From Bedellia somnulentella (lineage: Eukaryota > Arthropoda > Insecta > Lepidoptera > Bedelliidae), in contig OY755198.1 of the NCBI GenBank assembly GCA_963576735.1, positions 4,960,001 through 5,024,000 of the forward strand: a stretch of DNA of 64,000 bases, read 5' to 3'. Position numbers and translations under genes: made by a program. Below the pieces are notes generated by a model. That model worked only from the letters and a program-made list of their open reading frames with translations, ran no database searches and was not told the DNA's origin. Positions 9,898-19,860 of the stretch are shown here, piece after piece. How positions within the stretch are numbered: position 1 is the first letter of the stretch; each line of letters begins with the position of its first letter.

Positions 9898-11249
9898 TTT
9901 TTTTGTTTGTTCAAAGCATAACTACATTTAGGACAGTTGTTCACCTTAAAACCTTTATTACCACACTTAAAACAAATGGGATCTTTAGGTTCCTTACAAG
10001 AACGAAGAGTATGACCATTAACCTTACAACGTGGACAATACTGACTTGAAGAAGAACTATTGGAATGAGAAGTAACACGGCGATTAGTATTTGAGGACTG
10101 TTGACTCGATGAAGAAGAAGAAGACTTGATGGGTTTGTAATTAAATTCTGAGGCTATTTTGCTATTGTCAGGTATTGGTTCTTGAAAATTGTGATCCCTG
10201 TCCATATAAGATTCATATTTTTGGCAAGAAGAAATTAATTCATCTATAGAATTAATATTTTTCAACATTACAACAACTGAATAACAAGGTTTGATATTAC
10301 GTAACAGAATCTGGAGCTTTTCTTGCTCCGAAAGTGCAGACAAACGATTAAACATGCCAAACATAATAGAAACGTAGACAATAATATTTTCATCACGACC
10401 CTGAGTTCTAGCTCTAATCGAAGATAATAATTTATAATCGTAATCATATTCTCCAAAATCATTAACTAATGAGACACTGAGTTCACTCCAAGAAATATTG
10501 GGATTTAAATTTTTCTTTAATCGAAACCAATGCAAAGCATTATCAGAAAACAGTTCATAACCTAAATTGGAGAGAAAAGATTTATCAACACCTCTCGATA
10601 AACAAAACTCCTCTACCTTTTGGATATACGATCTAGGACAGGAGAGACCATTATAGGTGAACTTTTTAATTTCCTTAGCACAGGATAAAATGTCACCAGA
10701 ACGGGAAGAAGAAGCAAAAGGAGAGACAATAGGATCAGTAGCTGTAGAAGCTACGGGCAAAACTTCAGCTGGTAATCTTCCAGAACTAGGAGGAACTTCC
10801 AAACGAGGGGAAACCTGAATGTTGGATAAAAGTTCGGTCGCAGGCTGAAAAGTATAGTCATCAAAACGTTTTTCTAAAGAGTAAAATAAATGTTTGATGT
10901 TATTATATGATTCTGTATATGAAGGGTCAATGTCGATATCTATTCTACTAATCCTGAAATGTAAATGATTAATAAAAGATTCTAGCTTTTTTAAATAAGC
11001 GCTAGAAGTGTTCTCTATATTTGCTAATTTCTTTTCTAAGTACGATAAAGTGGATTGAACTTCATCTAAGTCGTCACCTATGGGTAAAATTGAATCGATA
11101 ATATTATTAGAAGGGAACTCTACAGCCAAAGTGGATATCTGCTGACGAAGGTCTGCTAGTGTAGAGCCAGGTGTAGCCATCCTAATCCTAACTTCATATT
11201 CCAATTCGGCCTTATTCAATAAATTAAAATTAATAGTCCTCGCCATCAT
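9894..11249 (-). CDS. gag: Gypsy gag with two zinc knuckles
   Basis: A 451-residue Gag beginning MMARTINFNLLNKAEL. The N-terminal half includes a predicted coiled stretch around 60-100. The middle matches a retrotransposon capsid-like fold (EIKKFTYNGLSCPRSYIQKV, then HWFRLKKN). A Ser-rich linker precedes two zinc knuckles. The first is canonical (CPRCKVNGHTLRSC). The second has Phe where His is expected (CFKCGNKGFKVNNC), so its metal binding may be weakened. It ends at TAA beside the frameshift heptamer. Confidence 0.92.
   Translation of the reverse strand: MMARTINFNLLNKAELEYEVRIRMATPGSTLADLRQQISTLAVEFPSNNIIDSILPIGDDLDEVQSTLSYLEKKLANIENTSSAYLKKLESFINHLHFRISRIDIDIDPSYTESYNNIKHLFYSLEKRFDDYTFQPATELLSNIQVSPRLEVPPSSGRLPAEVLPVASTATDPIVSPFASSSRSGDILSCAKEIKKFTYNGLSCPRSYIQKVEEFCLSRGVDKSFLSNLGYELFSDNALHWFRLKKNLNPNISWSELSVSLVNDFGEYDYDYKLLSSIRARTQGRDENIIVYVSIMFGMFNRLSALSEQEKLQILLRNIKPCYSVVVMLKNINSIDELISSCQKYESYMDRDHNFQEPIPDNSKIASEFNYKPIKSSSSSSSQQSSNTNRRVTSHSNSSSSSQYCPRCKVNGHTLRSCKEPKDPICFKCGNKGFKVNNCPKCSYALNKQKN
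9897..9903 (-). promoter_or_regulatory. Probable -1 ribosomal frameshift site AAAAAAC
   Basis: The gag mRNA ends CAA AAA AAC TAA. The heptamer A AAA AAC fits the X XXY YYZ rule and directly precedes the gag stop. A -1 slip reads on as CTA ATT TCG GAC TTG, which is exactly the pol frame. The phase agreement and the lack of an AUG in pol support it. A downstream pseudoknot was not assessed. Confidence 0.8.
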
Positions 11250-11402
11250 AACAATAAGTATATATAATAGAAAAAGAAAACACGTGAAAAACAGAAAGAA
11301 ATGTGCCGAAACCGAAACCCAAAAGAATCCTACTTGTGCAAGTATAATTTAGAATTTAGTAGAGAATTGTTGTGATATATATTTTTTTGTTGGGCGCCAA
11401 TT
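11250..11402 (-). promoter_or_regulatory. Gypsy leader with lysine-type primer-binding site
   Basis: On -, the 5' LTR is followed after two bases by TTGGCGCCCAAC (11389-11400). TGGCGCCCAAC matches the 3' end complement of insect tRNA-Lys over 11 bases, the usual first-strand primer for many retroelements. The remaining leader up to the gag ATG is AT-rich. Confidence 0.75.
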
Positions 11403-12658
11403 TGTAACGTTATTTCTAACTCCTGGGATGCTGTACCCAGAAGCCAGAAATAACTAAAGAAAAAAAAAAAAAAAAAGAAGGAAACGGAAGGTTAGATAAT
11501 AAATGAAAGATATATATATCACAACAATATTTAATAATAAAAAAAAAATACACTAAAAAAAACTCCTAATAAAATAATCCCCTAACTTAACAAAATTAAA
11601 ATATAAAACCACTCAGCTTTTAAAACCAGCTCCTGCTGCGATGGGTGGCTCAACAGTGAGGGTTGTGATTCCAACTTGGTTGCGACTCCGGATAGGACGT
11701 CGGTGAATGCAGCTCGAAGACAAAGGGGCTGCGACTCCAGGAAGCCCGTCGATAAAGGCAGCTGAAGAAGGGGCTGCGGCTCCGTGAAGCTTACTTCGAA
11801 GAAAAGGGGGCAGCTCGAGAATAAGGGGCTGCTTTTCCAAACGGGTATGAATAAAATCAGTCCAGAATATCTCCCGTTCTTTCAATTTCTTCCAAAAATA
11901 ATGATCAATATCGACTTCGGTAATGGGTCTTTAGTGTCCAATTCCAATCTTGTTTCAGAATTATGCCACCCATCGCCCCAGGAGCTGAATATATACCAAC
12001 ATCTGCGAACAAGCATGACAAATTTAAAATTTTGAAATAACAAATATTCCTTAAAGGAGGTATCAAAGAAAGTAGTCTGAAGTACAAGGAGAGATTTTAC
12101 TCATTTAGAATTATATATTAGAAAACAAAATAAGGAAAGACAATAAATTAAGAACATTATCTATCCACTTACAATATTAAACAATACATTCATATTAAAA
12201 TTATACAAAAGTTTAGAAAATTAAATTAAATAAATTGTAAGTCTACAACCTAACACTAGCAGCCTTCTTTCAGAAAACTAATGGTTGAGAGGAAATTTAG
12301 AAGAATAAAAATTAATATCTGACAATAAACAATATTGTCAAAACGATTATTTTCGAGAAAAATCTGGAAGTGATTGGACATAGGCTCAAAGATAAATGTA
12401 TTGAGAATACTCTACTAATATCTATATTGCGAATAGAAATAACGGCAGTGTAGTGAAAATGGTGTGTGTGTTCAAAGTGTGTCGTGCAATATAAATGTAT
12501 ATTACATAGTGTGAAATATTAATAAAAATATGTGTGTAAAACGTGGTTTACATTAAATTCCCTAAATCCTTTTCAGAATAAGTGTCTGATAAAAAAGGTA
12601 AGTCAAACATCATGAACTGTTCCACATCTCACATACATAACACAAAATGTACATTACA
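11403..12658 (-). repeat. 5' LTR of complete gypsy element
   Basis: Partner of 4854-6109 with TG...CA ends. It is followed on + by AGCT, the right target duplication. It should contain the promoter and polyadenylation signals; I did not identify a specific TATA element. Confidence 0.95.
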
Positions 12659-14090
12659 AGCTTTAAAACAAACTGTATATCGTTTGTATATCGGTTCCGT
12701 TTGAGAATCTAAGTGTTAAGAATATCTGTAGTAATAGAGTTATAGAGTGCTCTAACTCACCTATAACCACGAAAGAGGCCCACGATTTTAGAGGCTAAGG
12801 TTCTAGAGAGCTTACAGAGCGGTGGTATATAGGTGCTAAAATACCTACACAAGAGTGTTTATTCATTCTCAGTTATAGATTCAACCGGTATAACTGCGGT
12901 TGTGATGAATTAGTTAACACTATGGGTTATAGAAAAACGTCAGCTAAGAATTATTTACCATTAAAAACTTTATTAGACCTATTAAACAGTTGTATATATG
13001 TCACTTTGAAGCGTATTAGTTATGTAAAATATTCTCAAGTAAGTATCATGCCGCTACTTGAGTATATTTACTAACCAATTGTATTTAGTTCTATTACAAA
13101 ATTGTGTACCAGATCTAGTGTAACATCATGGCGAGATAATAATTGGCAGAAGGATAGTAAACATATAAGTATTCAAGTTGTTGTGAAGTGAAAACGATCT
13201 GCCGTTGTGATTTTACGGTAAGTGTATACCATGTTTTCCATCTCAATTTTAACGCGCTTGGAATTTATTAAAGATTTCAATAAATTTTCAAATTAAACAT
13301 ATAATAAATAACATAGACACTTCAATTTTTTTTCCATTTTTTGTATATTTTTTTTGTAGCCAGTAGCATTTTAAATAAAGTGGCATCAATGGAATTAAAA
13401 ATTAACATGAGTAATGAAGTATTTTGTTTTCAAATATTAAATAATTCAGTCAATTTATAGGTTAGTTCAACAAAACAATGGCTAACTTACATTGAAGGTT
13501 TTTGTGGTAACTTAAGACATCTATTACACTTTTTGTGATACAACATCTTTAGTCAAGAATATTGTGCAGGCTTTAGTACACTTAGCAGTGCAGTAATAGA
13601 CTTAAATAATTACACTTATTATAGCCAAGACACTACAACCGGCTAAGCATTTTACAAACTGACTACTGGATTAGGGTTCTTCAATGAAGGAATCAATTAT
13701 ATACCTGTTGTTTTTTTTCTTTTCAGACTATTGGCGGTCTCCTCACAAATATTAGCCTCTTCACCCAGTTTCCATTCGTATTCAAAGAGCTTACTTAAGA
13801 AATACGTCTATACGTACTTGGCCATAATAAATCAATCTAGCCTAATGCAGCTTATTTTATACATAATTTAAGTATCTAAAGGTATCTGAATATTTTTTGT
13901 AACGATGTGTGATACATAATTTATTTGACACAACAATGTTTTTTATTTATTATTTTATATTCGCAAGTCCCATGATTAAATACCCAAAAGTGGCAGTCAA
14001 AACTTTAATGTCGACAATCCAGCAGGAACTGAAACATGAAGACTGATTATAAGACATATATATACATGTCCGTGATCGTTATAGTTCAAT
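12659..14090. other. Intergenic AT-rich sequence, no gene seen
   Basis: No open frame with recognisable content. It contains short palindromes such as CTCAAGTA...TACTTGAG near 13034-13064. It is the right flank of the gypsy insertion. Confidence 0.5.
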
Positions 14091-14104
14091 AGATATAACA
14101 CCGC

Positions 14105-14205
14105 TTCGTAATAACTCTTATGTTTACGCTGTATATCCCCGAAGGGGTTGGCAGAGGTATATATACTTCTAAATATCACGTAACATTGACGTCATGTGAA
14201 TAAAA
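14105..14205 (-). repeat. Fragment of tRNA-derived SINE family A
   Basis: TATCCCCGAAGGGGTTGGCAGAGG, then ACTTCT and ATCACGT, match the 3' half of family A (full copies at 31565, 41745, 58367 and 59896). The copy is diverged and lacks the tRNA-like head. Confidence 0.6.
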
Positions 14206-14984
14206 ATTGGTGAGTGCTATTCAAAGCCAACACCACACAATTTAGATACTTAATGACCTTTTATTTCACTCTTAGCTAGTAGCTGTGTAGTGTGTGAGAT
14301 TCCTTTTTTTCTTGTTCTACGGAACCATGTTGTTACGCCTCCACTCGAACTTGACCAAAATTGCTCGTATTAGGACTATTTAAATTTCCGCTTTGTAGCG
14401 AATCTTCTTTATTTTTCGTAACTACTGGAACAACATAATCTAATAGGATATTATCAAAACTATTTGATGGTTTTGGGTCATTCGTACCGTTAACACATAA
14501 TGCGGTTATATAGGTACCTATATTAAGGCCTGCCTCGGAGTGTTAATAAAAGTCCATAGTTTTGTCTAACACTATTACTTTTATAATATCTTTAAAGTGT
14601 ACCTGCCTAGCGCAATTTGCTTTAGGGCGATTCCGCTATAGACGATTTGCGACATTAATTTTTTAATCACGTTATTAGTTATATTTTTTGTTATTAGTGG
14701 AAAGAAGAAAGTCGAAATTTGATATAAAATCTATTTTTATCTGATTTTACTCAGTATTTGCTTTTCGGGTGCATTACTAAAGTTTACCATACAAAGAGTT
14801 GTTACCAACTGTAAAATCATGGCTGCCAAAAATGGCGCGAAACATCTGTCGCTGACAGTTTCAGGTATGTTTCACCGGCTAAACGTGTAGTGACCATATT
14901 TATTTATCCTCATATATCAAAAAATGTAAGTATATGTTGTTATTTATTGAGTATTATAGACTACTAGATCACATTGTTAACTGG
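14206..14984. other. Region with a possible short first exon
   Basis: Mostly unassigned. An ATG at 14819 opens MAAKNGAKHLSLTVS and reaches a consensus donor (TCAG|GTATGT) at about 14865. Whether this is a real exon is unknown; no convincing continuation was found. Confidence 0.25.
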
Positions 14985-15379
14985 TTGCACCCGCGATACA
15001 AAAGATATAAAAGTTTATTTTTTTCACAGAAATGAAGAGCTATTATTCTGAAACTTTGCAAAAGTAAGAAGAAATTAAAACTTTACTTAAATGAATCGTT
15101 TTTACGAGTGTAATGATTGCTAGATTAAAATAAACCTTATCTAAAATTGGTTGCACCCGCGATCTTAATGTCAGATCGCGGGAGCAAATTTTTATCACTT
15201 CACCTTTTTGTGTAATTAATTACATATTTTGTTTTTTGATATGCCTTGATAATAATATATGGTAAATGCGATTGATGATATATATTTAATATCTGTGTTT
15301 TTATTAACATTTTGTTTGTTTTAGAGAATTTTCGGTCAAATTGACAACAGGGCAACTCAAGGAGACTGCTACATTCTTC

Positions 15380-15570
15380 ATTAAAAGAAAATCCTGAGCT
15401 TCATGCCAAACACCATCGGCACCGTCGGGAAAGAGCTCGTGATACCAAACGGAGGGAAGTAATGAATAGGAAAGCAAAGTAAATAAAGATTTGAAAATAT
15501 TGGTTTGAATCAGATCCGAAGAAAGAATGCAGGCAACTAGAAAGCGGCGTAAAGAAGAACAAGTTTAACA
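15380..15570 (+). pseudogene. Decayed fragment coding a basic ENPEL... segment
   Basis: One frame reads ENPELHAKHHRHRRERAR followed by Lys/Arg-rich sequence and a stop; adjacent frames continue with DPKKECRQLE. It resembles the basic region of an arthropod repeat-associated gene family that I cannot name. The piece at 16709-16999 may be its 3' end. Confidence 0.3.
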
Positions 15571-15737
15571 AGCTTGTACTAGATAGGAATAGATAGCTTG
15601 TATAGATAAACCTCGTAGGGAAGGCTGTAGCAAAAGTAAAACGTAATCTACCATTACCAAAGCTGTGGATGTTGTATAAAAAATTGCTTCTGAATTCCAT
15701 ATTGCTCCATTTGACGAAAATGACACCCCTAAAGCTA

Positions 15738-16566
15738 GCAGTACACATTGGGCCAATCATTGGGCCAACGTTGGGCCAGTGTCTGGCCGTTTAATTTGTG
15801 AAGCATTTACACATTGGTGAGGTGCCCAGACTGCATTGGTGTTTCAACAAAGATGGACGTGGAAACGGTCGCAGCCGCGGCAGTCTATCAATATCATTTA
15901 ATTATTTCCTACATGTTGAATTTTTTAAAAAAATATAAATAATGGGTTCTTATCATTAATAATAGGTTCACTTTGATAACATTCAATAAATTTTAATGTT
16001 GTTTTAATAGCTGTATAGTGCCAGCTTAGAATAGCACTACCCCATTTCTTCCGATGGGTGTACGTAAGAGGCAACTAACGGTATTGGGGCTTTTAAGCGA
16101 TTGTCGGGCGATGCGGTTGGAGATCCATCAACAACAACCTTTATTTCACCATCTTTTCCCCACGAAAATTCTATAAGTGGCTGAGGAATTTTTAATTCCC
16201 TAGCTCTGTCTACCCCTTCAAGGGATGTATAGCCGTGAGTATATGTATGTATGTGTGTAAATTTTAATGTCTCGTCGCTTATCCACGCCATCGAAGCAGC
16301 CATATTTAGTAAAAAGTTCACGCGCTGCACTACCGCATTCACTGACAGTTGACATCGAACTGAATAAGCCGCCAACGTGTGAACGCTGTTGGCGGGTCAC
16401 GCCAAGATCCTTTGATGTGTGGTAAAAAACCGACACCGCTCCGGATAGCTGGCCAACGTTGGCAACCAATCACCAACACCACCAATGTAGCGCCAAGTAG
16501 CCCTCTACACGCTGGCCCAATGCTTGGCCCAATGCTTGGCCCAATGATTGGCCCAATGTGTACTGC
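15738..16566. mobile_element. Non-autonomous TIR DNA transposon with nested SINE B
   Basis: Ends GCAGTACACATTGGGCC and its complement, flanked by TA on both sides. Subterminal repeats of a TTGGCCCAATG type are present, four in tandem at the right end. Just inside the left end an ATG at 15853 opens MDVETVAAAAVYQYHL, which looks like a transposase start before it decays. Family B is inserted at about 16010-16258. The superfamily is uncertain; PIF/Harbinger is one possibility. Confidence 0.65.
16010..16258 (+). repeat. Retroposon family B copy 1
   Basis: Begins near TAGTGCCAGCTTAGAATAGCAC and ends GCCGTGAGTATATGTATGTATG. Further copies lie at 26818, 57300, 58935 and 59540. Non-coding, with a (TATG)n tail. 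It interrupts the TIR element. Confidence 0.75.
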
Positions 16567-16708
16567 TACCATAAAGCAGCGCCTCGAATGCTAATGGATG
16601 AACGGAAAAACTGATTTGTGATTTTAATAATAGGGATGAAATAAGGCGCCAACTGCCCGGCTGCTTCTGTTTAATCTCCTGTCTTACCGAAAGATATTTA
16701 TTAGATAT

Positions 16709-16999
16709 TTGTGCTGGTTAGTATGTAATTGTAGAAAAAAATATACTCAATATCCTTATGTGGCAATGTGTCAGAGCGATATAGATGAAGATGGAGAAGT
16801 CAGAGTACAATTTATGACGAGAATTGAGGGCAAACGTTACACAGAAATTGTTAATGACATAGCAGACGGGCAATTTGATGAAATTATCGCGAAGCTGGAA
16901 GCTCCAGAGAAAAAGACAGAAGGAAATAGAATGATAATACAATTTCCGGCAAATATTGACGTATTATATATTGACGTAATATCGCTTATTAGTAATTAA
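16709..16999 (+). CDS. Orphan acidic ORF, possible C-terminal exon
   Basis: 96 codons. After residue 10 the sequence is convincing as protein (YPYVAMCQSDIDEDGEVRV, then EGKRYTEIVND and MIIQFPANID), with biased composition and no repeats. The start is preceded by a possible acceptor (TTGTAG at about 16731), so the first residues may be intronic. I suspect the C-terminal end of the family hinted at by the basic fragment upstream, but cannot name it. Confidence 0.4.
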   Translation: MCWLVCNCRKKYTQYPYVAMCQSDIDEDGEVRVQFMTRIEGKRYTEIVNDIADGQFDEIIAKLEAPEKKTEGNRMIIQFPANIDVLYIDVISLISN

Positions 17000-17460
17000 C
17001 ATGTTTTTTTCTCTGATTTTGTTTCTATATAAGTTAAATTGATGTTTGTATTCACTTAAATTAGACTGGTTGCACCCGCGATAATTTAATGTTGCACCCG
17101 CGATTGATTAAAAAACTAATAATTCATTGTCTATTTTCTTTTTGTTTAGAGTTTTTGTTTTATTTACTTTGTTACTTAAACAGCCTACAAAATACTAAGG
17201 CATAACTTATTAAATATATCACAGTTAACAGATTTATGCGTTTCCTGTCTATGAGCTGGAAAGGTTGGGCCAAATACGTTGCACCCGCGATGGCACTTTG
17301 AACCTTCCTCCTAGCTTTTTAAATACTATTTGAAAATCTTTCTCAACTAATATAAAGGGAAAATATTAAAATGTAGCCTTTTAAAGACTCATTTCATTAA
17401 AAATTTGTTTTATTTAATTAAATCGAACTAAAACATGCGTCTAAATGTTGCACCCGCGAT

Positions 17461-17856
17461 AATGGAATGACCCTTCAATAAAATGAACATTACAGCTTAA
17501 ATCTATATAAATGAGTTGTTTAACACTTTTAGTATTTTGAGTTACTATACTCTTGACCAACTCTCTTTTACAACCAATACCTGCACCTTATATTCAATAT
17601 AATACCTAAAGACTTATAAGACACTCCGCGGCAACAACTACACAACAATAAGTGTTAACGTGAGTCAGCGAGCACTGTTGTGTAGATTTAGGTGCTACAA
17701 ACAGGTTTGGGCTATAACATCTTAACGGTACTTGCTGCGATTAGCACTATTCTAACTCTAAAAACTGTTTAACACCGTTCATTAAAGTTTTAGAACCACT
17801 GTTGGAGCTAAATTTATTTTCTAACTCCTCTATAACATTTTAAGTTAGAACTGAGA
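17461..17856. other. Left flank of the Polinton remnant, no gene seen
   Basis: No recognisable gene. No inverted repeat matching the far side of the Polinton was found, so the element's left terminus is not resolved. Confidence 0.4.
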
Positions 17857-18197
17857 TAATTATTACTCATTTAAACAGAGTAAAGTTATATTAAAACCTG
17901 CAAATGACACCAAAATGATAGTTGGGATGAGACTAAGTAGAGTATTAAAAAATCAGATTAATATGTTACCTCTTACTGAAGCTGAGCTAAAAAGTTTTTC
18001 TGCATCTCAATATTGTTATCTTTGTAGTAAGTTACTGTTCGAAGATAAAGTAAAAGATCATTGCCATTTAACGGGAAATTACCGTGGTGCAGCTCATTCC
18101 TACTGCAACCTTCGATTTAAACTTCCAAATTTTTTGCCTGTTTTCTTCCACAATTTGTCAGGCTATGACGCTCATTTATTTATAAGAGAGTTAGGTG
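17857..18197 (+). pseudogene. polB: Polinton DNA polymerase B, N-proximal fragment
   Basis: The fragment carries a CYLCSKLL...KVKDHCHLTGNYRGAAHSYCN zinc/HNH-like motif (separate pieces at about 18007-18110) and the start of the exonuclease region (FFHNLSGYDAHLFIREL). These are characteristic of Polinton/adintovirus family-B polymerases that use a protein primer. Earlier residues expected in a full polymerase are missing. The frame is cut by the errantivirus LTR at 18198 and resumes at about 25440. Confidence 0.88.
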
Positions 18198-18386
18198 TGT
18201 AATGTCGCAACCGAACCCGGGATATGCTGACTAGCGAGCCGACCTCAATTCATAGTTACACGCAAGTTCCATTTGTTCGATGCAGCGTCAGCGCAACGTG
18301 AGGCAACGTGACCGCTGCATGGCGACAGCGTCGAGCGTCGGCGCCGCGATCCCAGGGAAATCATATTTCACTTTTGTCATAACAAA
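18198..18386 (+). repeat. 5' LTR of errantivirus (3'-truncated)
   Basis: Matches 25166-25353, then diverges after CTTTTGTCATAAC, so its 3' portion appears deleted. A GC-rich stretch lies near 18280-18350. Confidence 0.8.
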
Positions 18387-18503
18387 TTTTTAGTCGCATC
18401 CAGAGTATCCGAACCCACGTCGTGCTGCACCAGGAGTATCCAGACATTGATACTACGAAAGAAGCCAATATATTATGTGAGTACACTTGAACCTTTTTAG
18501 TGA

Positions 18504-19860
18504 TTGCTCATCCTTACTTTATTTTTCCTGTGTTATTTTAAATCCTTCAAGATTTTCCATCCGCGACAATCTGGGTCTTCTAGTATAGGTAGTAGTAGTA
18601 GTAGAAGTGTAGTTTTAGACAGCTTTAGGGATATATCATTAGATAGTAGTGGTTCTGACGATTCTTTTAGAGAAATGGAGGATTTAGACCACGTGTTTAA
18701 GGCACTTCGCTTAGTACCGGAATTTGATGGAAACCCGAATATACTTATTAGGTTTATTCAACTTTGCGACCAATTAGTTGTCAATATTCTTAAACCGGGC
18801 GCTGACTTAACAAATAGTGCATTATTAAATGGCATATTAAATAAAATTTCCGGCCCTGCCGCGCGTTTAATTAACTCCAATGGTATACCGTCTGATTGGC
18901 AAGGAATACGGAAGGCTTTAATAAATAACTTTGCAGATCAACGCGATGAGACGGCTCTTTACAATGATTTGGCTTTATTAACACAAGGACAACGCAGTCC
19001 ACAAGAATTTTATGAAGCTTGTCTTAACTTATTTAGTACTATTATGACATATGTTTCGTTACATGAAACTATAGGTACAACTATTGAGGCAAAAAGAGAC
19101 CTGTATAAGAAGTTAACTCTCCAAGCCTATTTACGAGGCCTTAAAGAGCCACTGGGTTCTCGATGCATGCGCCCTGAGACTATCGAAAAGGCTCTCGAAT
19201 TTGTTCAGGAAGAATTAAATACACTTTACCTACAACAAAGAAACGATAATGTAGATAAAAGGAGTTCCATTTTTAATCAACCACCAAAACCCTTCGCGTC
19301 CATTCCCAACACAACAATTTTCTAGACCACCTCAGATGGTTTCTCATCAATTTAAAACCCCATATAACCCCGGCATGACCCGGACACAACAAATGTTTCG
19401 GGCACCTCCACCTAATTACAATCCCCAAAGTAATGTATTTAGAATGAAGCCTCAATTCCAAATGAATAATCAAAGACCTTATGTGTCTAACCAATCTCAA
19501 CCAATGAGTGGTGTAAGCCACTACGTTACTAAACCAGCACCTATTAGAGGACATGATTGGAACAAGCAGGGAAACCCTCCGCCATCAAATTATTTTAAAA
19601 CAAGAGAAATGCATTTTAATTATTGTTACGAGCCTAATTATTCCGACGATAACTATTCAGATCAATATGACTATGGTACTACTTACTATAACAATCCGTA
19701 TGAAAACTTAGATTATAGTCACGAATATCCAGTAGCCTACCCTGACTCTCCTTCTAGCAATATGCCACCAGACAACTCGCATGATGAATATTATAGCCAC
19801 GATAAAGAAGCCCAACCCCAGGATTTTCCAGTGACCCAACCATTAGACAAGCCAAAATAG
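18504..19860 (+). pseudogene. gag: Errantivirus gag, frameshifted
   Basis: The first frame (18504-19325) contains an errantivirus-type capsid: LVPEFDGNPNILIRFIQLCD, ISGPAARLINS and LRGLKEPLG. A likely real start is MEDLDHVF at 18675, because the preceding stretch is Ser-rich and follows hydrophobic non-Gag residues. The frame shifts near 19325, and the downstream frame (19336-19860) is a Pro/Tyr/Asn-rich tail without zinc knuckles, as in several errantiviruses. Confidence 0.8.

Larger units (their letters stand above)
4854..12658 (-). mobile_element. Complete Ty3/gypsy LTR retrotransposon
   Basis: Two 1256-bp LTRs flank gag and pol on the minus strand, with a PBS, a PPT and a 4-bp target duplication (AGCT before 4854 and after 12658). 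The LTRs differ only at a few sites that I can see: A-run lengths, one T/A near 5056 and one C/A near 5147. Insertion is therefore recent. Gag and pol are intact apart from the natural frame change. The long LTR and the lysine-type PBS resemble Osvaldo-like gypsy elements, but that placement is only a suggestion. Confidence 0.95.
14985..17460. repeat. Dispersed 13-bp motif TTGCACCCGCGAT
   Basis: Six exact direct copies at 14985, 15151, 17070, 17092, 17279 and 17448, plus one near-exact inverted copy at 15174-15186 (ATCGCGGGAGCAA). Spacing is irregular, from 22 to about 1900 bp, and the surrounding sequence is AT-rich, so the GC-rich motif stands out. I do not recognise it. It could be a protein-binding site cluster or remnants of a small mobile sequence. 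Confidence 0.8.

Noticed and set aside
15401..15760. 119-codon frame on -
   Set aside because: Antisense of the decayed basic fragment and TIR element; low-complexity hydrophobic sequence without motif.
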